This document shows positions 30,075 through 39,215 of a DNA stretch of 64,000 nucleotides, piece by piece. The position numbers and the translations under genes are program-made. Position 1 is the first letter of the stretch, and the number at the start of each line of letters is the position of its first letter. Source of the DNA: Saccharopolyspora sp. NFXS83 (GTDB taxonomy: Bacteria > Actinomycetota > Actinomycetes > Mycobacteriales > Pseudonocardiaceae); contig NZ_JAPFGB010000013.1 in the NCBI RefSeq assembly GCF_026241095.1, forward strand, positions 66,556 through 130,555, given 5' to 3'. Under the pieces are notes generated by a model. The model was not told the DNA's origin. It did no database searches and worked only from the letters and a program-made list of their open reading frames with translations.

Positions 30075-31256
30075 ATGCCCGTCGACGTCGACGGTGTCGC
30101 CGCGCGGTCGCGCCGCCGTGGTTCGCAGACCGCGGTCCCGTGCCTGTTCATGCGAGGTGGCACCTCGCGGGGGCCCTTCTTCGACGAGCGAGCGCTGCCC
30201 GCGGACCTCTCGACCCGGGACGCCGTGCTGCTCGCCGTGCTCGGGTCTCCCGACGAGCGGCAGATCGACGGGGTCGGGGGAGCGCACCCGCTGACGAGCA
30301 AGGTCGGGGTGGTGCGGCCGGGCACGCGGCCCGGTGTCGACGTGGAGTGGACGTTCGGGCAGGTCCAGCCGGGCGGGGACACCGTGGACGTGACGGCGAA
30401 CTGCGGGAACATGCTCGCCGCCGTGCTGCCGTTCGCCGTCGAGACCGGCATGGTCGTCCCGGCCGGTGATCGCACCACCGCTCGCGTGCTGACCCGCAAC
30501 ACCGGCATGGTCGCCGAGATCGCGATCCGCACGCCCGCCGGTCCGGACGGGACGAGGCACGTCGAGTACGCGGGTGACGCGCGCATCGACGGGGTGCGCG
30601 GGGGCGCCGCGCCGATCGAGATCGGCTTCCTCGACACCGCGGGTTCGGTGGCGGGTTCCCTGCTGCCGACGGGAAAGGTGCGCGACACCGTCGAGGTCCC
30701 CGGCATCGGGCCGGTGGACGTGACGTTGATCGACAACGGGCAGCCGCTGGTGATCGTCGAGGCGGGACGGCTCGGCGCCACCGGTTACGAGGACCCCGCC
30801 GAGATCGACGGCGACGACGCGCTCAAGGCGAAGGTGGAGGCCTTGCGCCTGGTCTGCGGGCACGCCATGGGTCTCGGTGATGTCGCGGCGAAGAACTACC
30901 CGAAGATGACCCTGGTGGCGCCGCCGCGGCACGGCGGCAGCCTGTCCACTCGGAGCCTCATCCCGCGGATCGCGCACCGGTCCATCGGAGTGCTGGCGGC
31001 GGTCACGGCCGCGACGGCCTGCGTGCTGGAGGGCAGCGTCGCCCACGACGTCGCGAGCGGCGTGTCCGGGACCGAACCGGTCGTCTCGGTGGAGCACCCC
31101 TCCGGCGAGTTCAGCGTCACCCTCGTGCTCGACCCCGCCGACCCGCAGCGGGTCGTGCGCTCGGCGTTGCTGCGCACCGCGCGCCTGCTGATGTCCGGCG
31201 ACGTGCTCGTCCCGTCGTCCGTCTGGAACCCCGTCGCGAAGGAGCGCTCCGCGTGA
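30075..31256 (+). CDS. galD: 4-oxalomesaconate tautomerase (PrpF family)
   Basis: The protein has 393 residues from ATG 30075, five bases after GGAGGG. PrpF-family features are the N-terminal [19 protein letters not shown] with the putative catalytic Cys, and [12 protein letters not shown] near the C-terminus. GalD-type enzymes isomerise the keto and enol forms of 4-oxalomesaconate. The next genes encode the 4-oxalomesaconate hydratase and the aldolase of the same pathway, which favours this role over the aconitate isomerase role of other PrpF proteins. Its stop codon overlaps the ligJ start by four bases. Confidence 0.85.
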   Translation: MPVDVDGVAARSRRRGSQTAVPCLFMRGGTSRGPFFDERALPADLSTRDAVLLAVLGSPDERQIDGVGGAHPLTSKVGVVRPGTRPGVDVEWTFGQVQPGGDTVDVTANCGNMLAAVLPFAVETGMVVPAGDRTTARVLTRNTGMVAEIAIRTPAGPDGTRHVEYAGDARIDGVRGGAAPIEIGFLDTAGSVAGSLLPTGKVRDTVEVPGIGPVDVTLIDNGQPLVIVEAGRLGATGYEDPAEIDGDDALKAKVEALRLVCGHAMGLGDVAAKNYPKMTLVAPPRHGGSLSTRSLIPRIAHRSIGVLAAVTAATACVLEGSVAHDVASGVSGTEPVVSVEHPSGEFSVTLVLDPADPQRVVRSALLRTARLLMSGDVLVPSSVWNPVAKERSA

Positions 31257-32278
31257 TCATCGACGTCCACGGTCACTACACCACCGCCCCGGATCCGCTC
31301 GGCCGCTGGCGCGACGCGCAGGTCGCCGGGCTGACCGACCCGTCGCGGCGGCCCGATCCGGCCGGTCCGGTCATCGGCGACGACGAGATCCGCGAGTCGG
31401 TGGAGGCCCACCAGCTGCGCCAGATGGACGAGCGCGGCATCGACGTCACCGTGTTCTCGCCGCGAGCGTCGTTCATGGCTCACCACATCGGCGACTTCGA
31501 GATCTCCTCCGCCTGGGCGCGGATCTGCAACGACCTCTGCCACCGGGTCGCCGAGCTCTACCCGGAGCGGTTCGCGTTCGGGGCGATGCTCCCGCAGTCG
31601 CCGGGGGCGGATCCGGCCACCACCGTTCCCGAACTGGAACGGGCGGTGCGGGAGCTGGGCGCGGTCGCGGTGAACGTCAACCCCGATCCCTCCGGCGGGC
31701 ACTGGACCTCGCCGCCGTTGACCGACCGGCACTGGTACCCGGTGTGGGAGAAGCTCGTCGAGCTGGACGTCCCGGCCATGGTGCACGTCTCCACCAGCTG
31801 CAACCCGGCTTTCCACACCACGGGCGCGCACTACCTCAACGCCGACACGACCGCGTTCATGCAGCTGCTGCAGGGCGACCTGTTCGCCGATTTCCCCGGG
31901 CTGCGGTTGGTGATTCCGCACGGCGGCGGCGGGGTTCCCTACCACTGGGGCCGTTTCCGCGGCCTGGCGCAGGCGCTGGGCAAGCCGGAGCCGGAGGAAG
32001 CGTTGCTGGGCAACGTCTTCTTCGACACCTGCGTCTACCACCAGCCGGGCATCGACCTGCTGCTCGACGTGATCCCGCACGAGTCCGTGCTGTTCGCCTC
32101 GGAGATGGTCGGCGCGGTGCGCGGCATCGATCCCCGCACCGGGCACCACTTCGACGACACCCGCCGCTACGTCGAGAACGCCGGGCTCACCACCGAATCC
32201 CTGGACGCGGTCGAAGAGCGCAACGCGCGACGCGCCTACCCGCGCCTGGACGCGCGGTTGACCGCGCAGGGCCGCTGA
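31253..32278 (+). CDS. ligJ: 4-oxalomesaconate hydratase (amidohydrolase family)
   Basis: The protein has 341 residues, the usual LigJ length, from GTG 31253. The metal site starts with HGH (DVHGHYTT), and conserved blocks include [39 protein letters not shown] and [15 protein letters not shown], all matching the LigJ group closely. It hydrates 4-oxalomesaconate to 4-carboxy-4-hydroxy-2-oxoadipate. It is translationally coupled to galD and followed after 32 bp by the aldolase gene. Confidence 0.92.
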   Translation: MIIDVHGHYTTAPDPLGRWRDAQVAGLTDPSRRPDPAGPVIGDDEIRESVEAHQLRQMDERGIDVTVFSPRASFMAHHIGDFEISSAWARICNDLCHRVAELYPERFAFGAMLPQSPGADPATTVPELERAVRELGAVAVNVNPDPSGGHWTSPPLTDRHWYPVWEKLVELDVPAMVHVSTSCNPAFHTTGAHYLNADTTAFMQLLQGDLFADFPGLRLVIPHGGGGVPYHWGRFRGLAQALGKPEPEEALLGNVFFDTCVYHQPGIDLLLDVIPHESVLFASEMVGAVRGIDPRTGHHFDDTRRYVENAGLTTESLDAVEERNARRAYPRLDARLTAQGR

Positions 32279-32310
32279 ACCACCACCCCGCTCGGAGAGG
32301 AGTCCGCACC

Positions 32311-32994
32311 GTGCGCGAACTCGGAGTCGTCCACCAGCACATCCGGCGTGCCGATCGGGCCGCCGTCGAAGCCCTGTCGCAGTTCGGCGTGGCCACCGTG
32401 CACGAGGCCTTGGGCAGGGTCGGCTTGATGCGGCCCTACATCCGGCCCGTCTACCAGGGCGCGAAGGTCTGCGGCACGGCCGTCACCGTGCTGCTGCAGC
32501 CGGGGGACAACTGGATGCTGCACGTCGCCGCCGAGCAGGTCCAGGACGGCGACGTGGTCGTGGCCGGGTGCACGACGGAGTCCGAGGACGGCTTCTTCGG
32601 CGAACTGCTCGCCACCTCGCTGCGCGCTCGCGGTGCGCGGGGACTGGTCATCGACGGCGGTTGCCGCGACGTGGACGAGCTGCGCGCGATGGACTTCCCG
32701 GTGTTCTCCCGCGCCATCAACGCGAAAGGCACCGTCAAGGCCACGCTGGGCTCGGTCAACGTGCCCGTCGCGGTGGCCAACGCGCTGGTCGAGCCGGGCG
32801 ATGTCATCGTCGCCGACACCGACGGCGTCGTCGTGGTGCCCGCGGCCAGAGCCGCCGACGTGGCGGAGGCCGCCGAGAAGCGCGAGGCCGGGGAGGCGGG
32901 CAAGCGCGCACGGTTCCAGGACGGCGTGCTCGGCCTGGACCTCTACGGCATGCGCCCGAAGCTCGACGCCCTGGGGCTGACCTACCTCGACTGA
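32311..32994 (+). CDS. ligK: 4-carboxy-4-hydroxy-2-oxoadipate aldolase (RraA-like class II)
   Basis: The protein has 227 residues from GTG 32311, with GGAGAGGAG upstream. The RraA-fold elements [19 protein letters not shown] and [11 protein letters not shown] carry the metal-binding Asp and the Arg used for pyruvate enolate chemistry. The family cleaves 4-carboxy-4-hydroxy-2-oxoadipate to pyruvate and oxaloacetate (also 4-hydroxy-4-methyl-2-oxoglutarate). Its place directly after ligJ fits the last step of protocatechuate 4,5-cleavage. Confidence 0.88.
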   Translation: MRELGVVHQHIRRADRAAVEALSQFGVATVHEALGRVGLMRPYIRPVYQGAKVCGTAVTVLLQPGDNWMLHVAAEQVQDGDVVVAGCTTESEDGFFGELLATSLRARGARGLVIDGGCRDVDELRAMDFPVFSRAINAKGTVKATLGSVNVPVAVANALVEPGDVIVADTDGVVVVPAARAADVAEAAEKREAGEAGKRARFQDGVLGLDLYGMRPKLDALGLTYLD

Positions 32995-33054
32995 CGGCTG
33001 ATCGCCTCACGTGCAACGACGCATGCCGTCCGCCGGGCAGCAGGAGGAGACCCG

Positions 33055-33975
33055 ATGAGCACCACACCCCACGTCACCCCCGGATGGCTGCCTTGGCACC
33101 CGGCCCCCAGCCGTCCCGCGTTCGTCCCGCCCGCCGGATCCGTGGACGCCCACTGCCACGTCTTCGGCCCCGCCGCGCGGTTCCCGTTCGCCCCCGAGCG
33201 CAAGTACACCCCCGTGGACGGCGGCAAGGAGCAGTTGTTCGCGCTCCGCGACCACTTGGGCCTGTCCCGCAACGTCATCGTGCAGGCGACCTGCCACGGC
33301 AAGGACAACAGCGCCCTGGTCGACGCGTTGCGGGCAGCGAACGGCCGAGCCCGCGGAGTGGCCGCGGTGGACGCCGACGTGACGCCCGGCGAACTGGAGC
33401 ACCTGCATTCCGCGGGGGTGCGCGGTGTGCGGTTCAACTTCGTGAAGCGGCTGGTCGACGCGGCTCCGACGCGGACGTTGCGGACCATCGCCGAGAAGAT
33501 CGCCCCGCTGGGCTGGCACGTCGTCCTCTACTTCGAGGCCGAGGACCTGCCCGCCCACGAGGAGTTCTTCCTGTCCCTGCCCGTGCCGATCGTGGTGGAC
33601 CACCTGGGGCGCCCCGACGTCTCGAAGGGCCCCGCAGGCCCGGAGTTCGCCGGATTCCTCGACTTCGTCGCCCGCAGCGGCGCGTGGGTCAAGGTCTCCT
33701 GCCCCGAACGCCTGTCGCGGACGGGCCCGCCCGCCCTCGACGGCGAGCGGCACGCCTACGCCGACGTCGTCCCCTTCGCGCGCCGGGTCGTCGAGGCGTT
33801 CCCCGACCGCGTCCTGTGGGGCACCGACTGGCCGCACCCGAACCTGACCGGCCACATGCCCGACGACGGGCTGCTCATGGACCACGTCCCCCGGATCGCG
33901 GTCACCGCCGAGCAGCGGCAGGCGCTGCTCGTGGACAACCCGATGCGCCTGTACTGGCCCGACGAATCGGCCTGA
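33055..33975 (+). CDS. ligI: 2-pyrone-4,6-dicarboxylate lactonase
   Basis: The protein has 306 residues from ATG 33055, with GGAGGAG upstream. The amidohydrolase signature DAHCHVFGP is at residues about 31-39, VVDHLGRPD follows mid-protein, and GTDWPHPN near the C-terminus supplies the catalytic Asp. LigI opens 2-pyrone-4,6-dicarboxylate to 4-oxalomesaconate without a metal, feeding galD, ligJ and ligK upstream. It is co-directional with its neighbours at 60-bp spacing. Confidence 0.9.
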   Translation: MSTTPHVTPGWLPWHPAPSRPAFVPPAGSVDAHCHVFGPAARFPFAPERKYTPVDGGKEQLFALRDHLGLSRNVIVQATCHGKDNSALVDALRAANGRARGVAAVDADVTPGELEHLHSAGVRGVRFNFVKRLVDAAPTRTLRTIAEKIAPLGWHVVLYFEAEDLPAHEEFFLSLPVPIVVDHLGRPDVSKGPAGPEFAGFLDFVARSGAWVKVSCPERLSRTGPPALDGERHAYADVVPFARRVVEAFPDRVLWGTDWPHPNLTGHMPDDGLLMDHVPRIAVTAEQRQALLVDNPMRLYWPDESA

Positions 33976-34026
33976 GCCGCACCAGAGCGACGGCAGGGCA
34001 ACGACGCCCGCCGCGAGGAGACCGCA

Positions 34027-35412
34027 ATGCAGCACTCCGCCCATTCGGCCGACCGGGCCACCAACTCGGCCAACCGGCTCGACCGGTTGCCGATCTCCAA
34101 GTTCCACAAGACCACGATGGTCGCGCTGGCGTTCGCCTACTTCTTCGAGTTCGCCGACATCAACACCTTCGCCATCACCGCGCCCAGGGTGCGCGAACTG
34201 TGGGGATCCGACGTCAGCCACATCGCCTACGTGACGTCGCTGTCGTTCGTCGGCATGTTCATCGGCTCGGTCGTGGCCGGTGCGATGGCCGACCGGCTCG
34301 GCCGGAAGCGGACCCTGACGCTGACCACGACGTGGTTCTCCGTGTGGTCGCTGGCGACGGTCTTCGCCTGGGACATGCCGTCGATGGGGTTGTTCCGCGT
34401 CCTGACCAGCGCCGGGCTGTCGGCGATGACCGTGGTCGCGGTCGTCTACATCAACGAGTTCTACCCGCGGGCCAAGCGCGGCAAGTTCCAGGCCTACGTG
34501 ATCATGATCGGCATCTGCGGCACCCCGGTCACGAACCTCATCGCCGCGTTCGTGGTGCCGATGGGGGAGCAGGCATGGCGCCTGGTCTACCTGTGGGGCG
34601 CCATGGGCGTGTTCTTCCTGCTGTTCCTGCGCAAGCTCGTCGAATCCCCGCAGTGGCTGGAATCCCGGGGCCGCCACGACGAAGCGGAGGCGGTCCTGCG
34701 GGACCTGGAAGGCAGGGCCGCGGCCGAGCACGGCGAACTGCCCGCCGCCGGGCCACCGGTCGCCACGACCGCGACGAAACCCGGGCTGGGCGTGCTCAAG
34801 GACAAGAAGTTCCTCGTGCCGACCGTCCTGCTGTCGGTGCTGTGGATCACCCAGACCATCGGCTTCTTCGGCTTCTCGTCCTGGGCGCCCACGCTGCTGG
34901 CCGCCGAGGGCATCAGCGTGGAGGACTCCATCTTCTTCGTCGCGCTGACCACCGTCGGAGCTCCGCTGGGCTCGTTCTTGGCGGCGCAGGTCACCGACCG
35001 GTTCGAGCGCAAGTGGTGCCTGGTCGTGTTCGGCCTGGTCATCGCGGGATCCGGGCTGCTGTACGGGTTGACCTTCGTCCCCGCGCTGGTCGTCGTGTTC
35101 GGCTTCACGGTCAACCTGTTCGAGCGCGGCTACACCTCGCTGGCCTACGCCTACTCGCCGGAGCTCTACGACACCCGAGGCCGCTCGCTGGGCACGTCGA
35201 TCTCCTACGGCGTCGGCCGCCTGTCCAACGCCATCGGGCCGCTGATCATCGCCGGTCTGTACAGCGGCTACGGGTACCGGACCGTCTTCTACTTCATCGC
35301 CGGAACCTGGGTCGTGGGTGCGCTCGCGCTGGCTCTGTTCGGCCCGGCGACCCGCAAGATCCGGATGCGGGCCGAGGCGGAACGCGAGAGCGCCGCCCCC
35401 GAATCCGCCTGA
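34027..35412 (+). CDS. MFS transporter of the aromatic-acid or pyrone-dicarboxylate cassette
   Basis: The protein has 461 residues from ATG 34027 after GAGGAG. Twelve membrane segments are predicted by eye, with the MFS loop motif AMADRLGRKRTL after TM2 and a long charged central loop (about residues 205-260). The N-terminal FFEFADINTFAITAPRV is like metabolite:H+ symporters with an acidic TM1. Its position at the end of the lig operon and before the regulator suggests uptake of protocatechuate, gallate or 2-pyrone-4,6-dicarboxylate. The substrate is inferred. Confidence 0.85.
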   Translation: MQHSAHSADRATNSANRLDRLPISKFHKTTMVALAFAYFFEFADINTFAITAPRVRELWGSDVSHIAYVTSLSFVGMFIGSVVAGAMADRLGRKRTLTLTTTWFSVWSLATVFAWDMPSMGLFRVLTSAGLSAMTVVAVVYINEFYPRAKRGKFQAYVIMIGICGTPVTNLIAAFVVPMGEQAWRLVYLWGAMGVFFLLFLRKLVESPQWLESRGRHDEAEAVLRDLEGRAAAEHGELPAAGPPVATTATKPGLGVLKDKKFLVPTVLLSVLWITQTIGFFGFSSWAPTLLAAEGISVEDSIFFVALTTVGAPLGSFLAAQVTDRFERKWCLVVFGLVIAGSGLLYGLTFVPALVVVFGFTVNLFERGYTSLAYAYSPELYDTRGRSLGTSISYGVGRLSNAIGPLIIAGLYSGYGYRTVFYFIAGTWVVGALALALFGPATRKIRMRAEAERESAAPESA

Positions 35413-35423
35413 GGAGCACGTCA

Positions 35424-35474
35424 TGACCGGCTCGCCCCTGCCCGTTAGGATTGGTGCACAAAATTGTTGCCAAT
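35424..35474 (+). promoter_or_regulatory. Promoter and operator of the GntR gene
   Basis: The -35-like TGACCG (35424-35429) and -10-like TAGGAT (35446-35451) are 16 bp apart. ATTGTTGCCAAT (35463-35474) just after the predicted transcription start is a 4+4-bp dyad that matches the ATTGTT...CAAT core of the palindrome at 29992-30005. This suggests autoregulation by the downstream GntR protein. Confidence 0.55.
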
Positions 35475-35495
35475 AATCGGTACGGGGTAGGGCGA

Positions 35496-36173
35496 GTGAC
35501 GACAGCGAAGCGCGACGCCGAGCAGCCGGCCCCGCGAGAGCCGGTGGTCGACGTGATCCGCGAGGCCATCACCAGGGGCGAGTTCGCGCCGAATCAGCGC
35601 TTGGTGGAAGCCGAGCTCTCCGAGCAGTGCGACGCCAGCCGAGCGGCGGTGCGCAACGCGCTGGTGCAGCTGGCCACCGAAGGGCTGGTCGAGCGCGTCC
35701 AGAACCGCGGCGCACGGGTGCGCGCGGTCTCGCTCCAAGAGGCCATCGAGATCACCGAAGTCCGCATGGTCGTCGAGGGCCTGTGCGCGGCGCGGGCCGC
35801 CGAGCGGGTAGTCGACGAGGACAAGGCCGAGCTGCGCGAGATCGGCGAGCAGATGCGCACCGCGGTCTCCGGCGGGGACGTGTGGGGCTATTCCGAGCTG
35901 AACAAGCGGCTGCACTCGCTGGTCCTGCGCGTCAGCGGGCAGCAGACCGCGCACGAGGTGCTCAGCAGGCTGCGCGGCCAGAACGTGCGCCACCAGTTCC
36001 GGCTGGCCATGCACCCGGGCCGCCCCGCCGTGTCGCTGCCGCAGCACCTGGCCATCATCGAGGCGATCTGCTCGGCCGACCCGACGGCCGCCGAGCAGGC
36101 GATGCGCGAGCACCTGCGCAGCGTTCTCGACGCCTTGCCAGAGGTGGGCGGGACGCGCTTCAACGCGGTCTGA
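35496..36173 (+). CDS. GntR-family (FCD/FadR-type) regulator
   Basis: The protein has 225 residues from GTG 35496; an upstream in-frame start at 35451 would translate through the operator. The winged HTH has VEAELSEQCDASRAAVRNALVQLATEGLVER, and the helical FCD domain follows (EVRMVVEGLCAARAAER, ELNKRLHSLVL, PQHLAIIEAI), with His residues that could bind a metal. It probably represses the galD-lig operon until a pathway acid binds. Confidence 0.9.
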   Translation: MTTAKRDAEQPAPREPVVDVIREAITRGEFAPNQRLVEAELSEQCDASRAAVRNALVQLATEGLVERVQNRGARVRAVSLQEAIEITEVRMVVEGLCAARAAERVVDEDKAELREIGEQMRTAVSGGDVWGYSELNKRLHSLVLRVSGQQTAHEVLSRLRGQNVRHQFRLAMHPGRPAVSLPQHLAIIEAICSADPTAAEQAMREHLRSVLDALPEVGGTRFNAV

Positions 36174-36309
36174 CCCCGTCCTCCTGGGCGGGGAGGCCGG
36201 GCGCGGGGAAGCCAGGCTTCTTCCTCGGCCTCCACCGGGCAGCTCCCGAGGCGAACAGCGATCCCAGGCCCCGGTGCTCGATCCGGTGGGGACGGGTGCT
36301 GCCAGGGGG

Positions 36310-36912
36310 TCAGCTGGTGTGGGCGCCGGTGAGGGCGAAGAACTCCTGGCGGGAGCGGGGGTCTTCGCGGAGGCTCCCCAGCAGGGTGGAGGTCACGGTG
36401 CAGGCGCCGGTGGCTTGGACTCCGCGCAGGGTCATGCAGGTGTGCTCGGCTTCGATGACGACTCCCACGCCCTTGGGCTGCAGGTGTTCTTCCAGCCGGT
36501 CGGCGATCTGCTTGGTCAGCCGTTCCTGGACCTGGGGTCGGCAGGCGAAGTGCTCGACGATGCGGGCCAGCTTGGACAGGCCCAGGATGCGGTGACCTGG
36601 CAAGTAGCCGACGTGGGCGACGCCGACGAACGGCAGCAGGTGGTGTTCGCAGACCGACCGGACCGGGATGGACCGGGCCAGCACCAGTTCGTCGTAGCCC
36701 TCGTCGTTGGGGAACGTGGTCAGGTCGAAGGGGCGCGGGGTGAACAGCTCGGCGTAGGCCCGGGCCATCCTGCCCGGGGTGCCGGCGAGGCTCTCGGAGT
36801 CGGTGGAGATCCCCAGCGCCTGCAAGAGCCGGCCCGCGGCCTGCTCGGCGGCGACGAGATCGATGCCGGGGTCGGGTTCGTGCACGACGTGCATGGCGGC
36901 TGCCGGTTGCAT
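36310..36912 (-). CDS. folE: GTP cyclohydrolase I
   Basis: The protein has 200 residues from ATG 36912, nine bases after GAGG; a GTG at 36927 lacks a Shine-Dalgarno. Type I FolE motifs are present: the zinc-binding Cys in VCEHHLLPFVGVAHVGY, with His residues, and MTLRGVQATGACTVTSTLLG with the second Cys (AEHTCMTLRG). It converts GTP to dihydroneopterin triphosphate for folate or pterin synthesis. It is divergent from a Cys-rich regulator. It is not embedded in a folate operon here, which suggests a second, conditionally expressed copy. Confidence 0.93.
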   Translation of the reverse strand: MQPAAAMHVVHEPDPGIDLVAAEQAAGRLLQALGISTDSESLAGTPGRMARAYAELFTPRPFDLTTFPNDEGYDELVLARSIPVRSVCEHHLLPFVGVAHVGYLPGHRILGLSKLARIVEHFACRPQVQERLTKQIADRLEEHLQPKGVGVVIEAEHTCMTLRGVQATGACTVTSTLLGSLREDPRSRQEFFALTGAHTS

Positions 36913-37091
36913 GGGCGAGGTCCTCACTGGTCAACGGGCGAACCGCCCGGTGGGCAGGGCGGTCGGAACTGCCGGGTCACCAGTGGCGCGCACGTGGCGG
37001 TGCCCGCCGCGAACAGGCCGCGCCTGACGACCGCGCTGACCGGGAAGCGCTCCTCGGACGACCCTTGCGCCGCTTCCTTTTTCACCAAGAG

Positions 37092-37120
37092 ACGTTAGTT
37101 TTATTCGCCGGAAGAAGCAA
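37092..37120 (-). promoter_or_regulatory. folE: folE promoter
   Basis: On the minus strand the -35-like TTGCTT (37115-37120) and -10-like TAACGT (37092-37097) are exactly 17 bp apart. The motif TTGGTGAAA follows at the expected start (about 37080-37088). The same 9-mer occurs upstream of the divergent regulator on the plus strand (37166-37174). Confidence 0.55.
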
Positions 37121-37165
37121 GACACCAATGCTGGAGCCGAGGAGGGCGGATTCAACCCACTCGTG

Positions 37166-37186
37166 TTGGTGAAACCGCGCTACGGT
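37166..37186 (+). promoter_or_regulatory. Regulator promoter with TTGGTGAAA motif
   Basis: TTGGTGAAA (37166-37174) precedes a -10-like TACGGT (37181-37186), which ends six bases before the ATG at 37193. The transcript is probably leaderless. The motif is shared with the folE start region. Confidence 0.4.
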
Positions 37187-37192
37187 GTCGGG

Positions 37193-37909
37193 ATGAGCGC
37201 ACTCGGCGGCGACGCCGGCCTTCCGATCGCGGCCGTGGCCGTCTTGGACGACGAGCTGCGTCGCGGGATGTACGAGTTCATCCGCCGCGCCCGGCGGCCG
37301 GTGGCTCGGGACGAGGCAGCCACCGCGGTGGGGATCTCCCGCAAGCTCGCCGCCTTCCACCTCGACAAGCTCGTCGACGCGGGACTGCTGACCGCTCGGT
37401 TCGAACCGGCGGGCGGCATCCGCAAGGTCGGGCGGACCCCGAAGGTCTACGAACCGGCCGACGTCGACATCCGCATCAACATCCCGCAGCGCCGGCACGA
37501 CCTGCTCGCCGACATCCTGCTGGAGGCGGTGCTCACCGAGGGCGAGGGGGAGACCGCCCGCCAGGCCGCGCTGCGCGCCGCCGACGAGCGCGGCCGGCAG
37601 CTCGGCGCGGCCGAGCGGGAGCGCGCCCGCCCCGGCAGGCTCGGCGTCGAACGCGCGCTCACCTGCGCCGAGAACGTCCTGGCCGAGTACGGTTTCGAAC
37701 CCGCCCGCCCGGCGCCGGGCTGCCTGCGGTTGCTCAACTGCCCCTTCCACCCGCTGGCGGGCAAGGCTCCGGACCTGGTCTGCGGGATCAACCACGCGTT
37801 CCTCGCCGGGTTCCTCACCGGGCTGCAGGCACCGTCGGTCGAAGCGACCCTCGCTCCCCGCGCCGGTGAGTGCTGCGTGCAGCTGCACCGAGCCGCCCAG
37901 AAGTCCTGA
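37193..37909 (+). CDS. SufR-like HTH regulator with C-terminal Cys cluster
   Basis: The protein has 238 residues from ATG 37193; the frame is open to 37163. The N-terminal winged HTH (ARDEAATAVGISRKLAAFHLDKLVDAGLL) is ArsR/SufR-like. The C-terminal part has Cys residues in CLRLLNCPFHPL, LVCGINH and GECCVQ, spaced like the Fe-S or metal ligands of SufR-type regulators. It may sense iron-sulphur or redox state, or a metal. It is divergent from folE and shares a 9-bp promoter motif with it. Downstream lies the kynurenine locus on the opposite strand. Confidence 0.75.
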   Translation: MSALGGDAGLPIAAVAVLDDELRRGMYEFIRRARRPVARDEAATAVGISRKLAAFHLDKLVDAGLLTARFEPAGGIRKVGRTPKVYEPADVDIRINIPQRRHDLLADILLEAVLTEGEGETARQAALRAADERGRQLGAAERERARPGRLGVERALTCAENVLAEYGFEPARPAPGCLRLLNCPFHPLAGKAPDLVCGINHAFLAGFLTGLQAPSVEATLAPRAGECCVQLHRAAQKS

Positions 37910-37957
37910 CTCCGCTCCCGCGTTCCGCGTCGCGCGGGCCGGGTCCTCCCGCGCCGG

Positions 37958-39208
37958 TCAGGTGACCTTCCCCGCGTCGGGCGGGGTGGGGTCGTAGGCG
38001 CCGGTGGTCGTCGTGCGGTGCAGGAGCGTCGCGGCGGTCAGCAGGTCCTGGTGCGAGGTGTAGAGGCCGTTGACGCCGAAGCGGAGGATGTCGGGGGCGC
38101 GCATGTCGGCGATCACGTGCTGCGCCGTCAGGGCTTGGACCAGGCCGAAGGCGTGCGGGTGGCGCAGCGAGACCTGGCTGGCGCGGCGGGCGGGATCGGC
38201 GGGGGTGACCGGCTCGAAGCCCAGCTCCGCCAGCAGTTCCGCGGTGCAGCGCAGGAAGAAGCCGGTCAGCGACAGGCTCTTGGCGCGGACCTGGGCCATC
38301 TCGACGCCGTCGAAGGCGGTCAGGGCGGCTTCCAAGCTCAGCAGGCCCAGGATCGGCGGGGTGCCGATGCGGGCGCGGGCGATGCCGGGCGCGGGAGCGT
38401 AGTCCCGCTGGAGGCCGAAGGGGTCGGCGTGGCCGGTCCAGCCGTGGAGCGGGGTCTCCCAGGAATCGTGGTGCTTCCGGGCCGCGTAGAGGAAAGCCGG
38501 TGCGCCGGGGCCGCCGGAGAGGAACTTGTAGCCGCAGCCGACCGCGAAGTCCGCTTCGAGCTCGTCGAGCCGGACCGGCATCGCCCCGGCCGCGTGGCAC
38601 AGGTCCCACAGCACCAGCGCGCCCGCCCGGTGCGCGGCGCGGGTCAGCGCCGCCACGTCGTGCAGTTCGCCGGTGCGGTAGTCGACCGGGGAGTAGCTGA
38701 CGACGGCGGCCTGCTCGCCCTCGGCGGCGAGGAACCCGTCCAGGTCCTGCGGGCGGACGTGGCGCACCCGCAGGCCGTGCAGCCGCGCGGCGGATTCCGC
38801 GAGGTACCGGTCGGTGGGGAAGTGGCCGGGGTCGGTGACCAGCAGCTCGCGTCCGGGGCGCAGCCGGGCCGCGGCGCTGAGCGCGGTGAACAGCTGGACG
38901 CTCGTGGAATCGCCGACCAGCGTCTGCCCCGGGGACGCGCCGATGAGGCGGCCGACGGCGTCGCCGACCCGCAGCGGGGCGTCCCACCAGTCGTTGTCGT
39001 TCCACGACCGGATCAGGTCGGTGCCCCACTGCCGGTGCAGGACGTCGGTGATCACCGGCGGCACCGCTGCCGGGAGGGGGCCGAGGGAGTTGCCGTCGAG
39101 GTAGACGAGGTCGTCGGGCAGCAGGAAGCGGTCCCGGATCGGCGCCAGCGGATCGGCGGCGTCGAGTTCGGCGGCGAGCTCGGCGAGTGCCGGGGGTGCG
39201 GTGGTCAT
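37958..39208 (-). CDS. kynU: Kynureninase
   Basis: The protein has 416 residues. It is a fold-type I PLP enzyme with YLDGNSLGPLP near the N-terminus, GDSTSVQLF for phosphate binding, the Asp in LWDLCHAAGAMPV and the Schiff-base Lys in GCGYKFLSGGPGAP. RFGVNGLYTSHQD is near the C-terminus. It cleaves kynurenine to anthranilate and alanine. The start is eight bp after the upstream formamidase frame, so the two are coupled. It looks intact, unlike its two upstream neighbours. Confidence 0.93.
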   Translation of the reverse strand: MTTAPPALAELAAELDAADPLAPIRDRFLLPDDLVYLDGNSLGPLPAAVPPVITDVLHRQWGTDLIRSWNDNDWWDAPLRVGDAVGRLIGASPGQTLVGDSTSVQLFTALSAAARLRPGRELLVTDPGHFPTDRYLAESAARLHGLRVRHVRPQDLDGFLAAEGEQAAVVSYSPVDYRTGELHDVAALTRAAHRAGALVLWDLCHAAGAMPVRLDELEADFAVGCGYKFLSGGPGAPAFLYAARKHHDSWETPLHGWTGHADPFGLQRDYAPAPGIARARIGTPPILGLLSLEAALTAFDGVEMAQVRAKSLSLTGFFLRCTAELLAELGFEPVTPADPARRASQVSLRHPHAFGLVQALTAQHVIADMRAPDILRFGVNGLYTSHQDLLTAATLLHRTTTTGAYDPTPPDAGKVT

Positions 39209-39215
39209 GCGCGTC

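Noticed and set aside
32568-35426. A 952-residue plus-strand open frame across ligK, ligI and the MFS gene
   Set aside because: Low-complexity Arg-rich shadow in another frame; the three real genes have Shine-Dalgarno sequences and conserved motifs.
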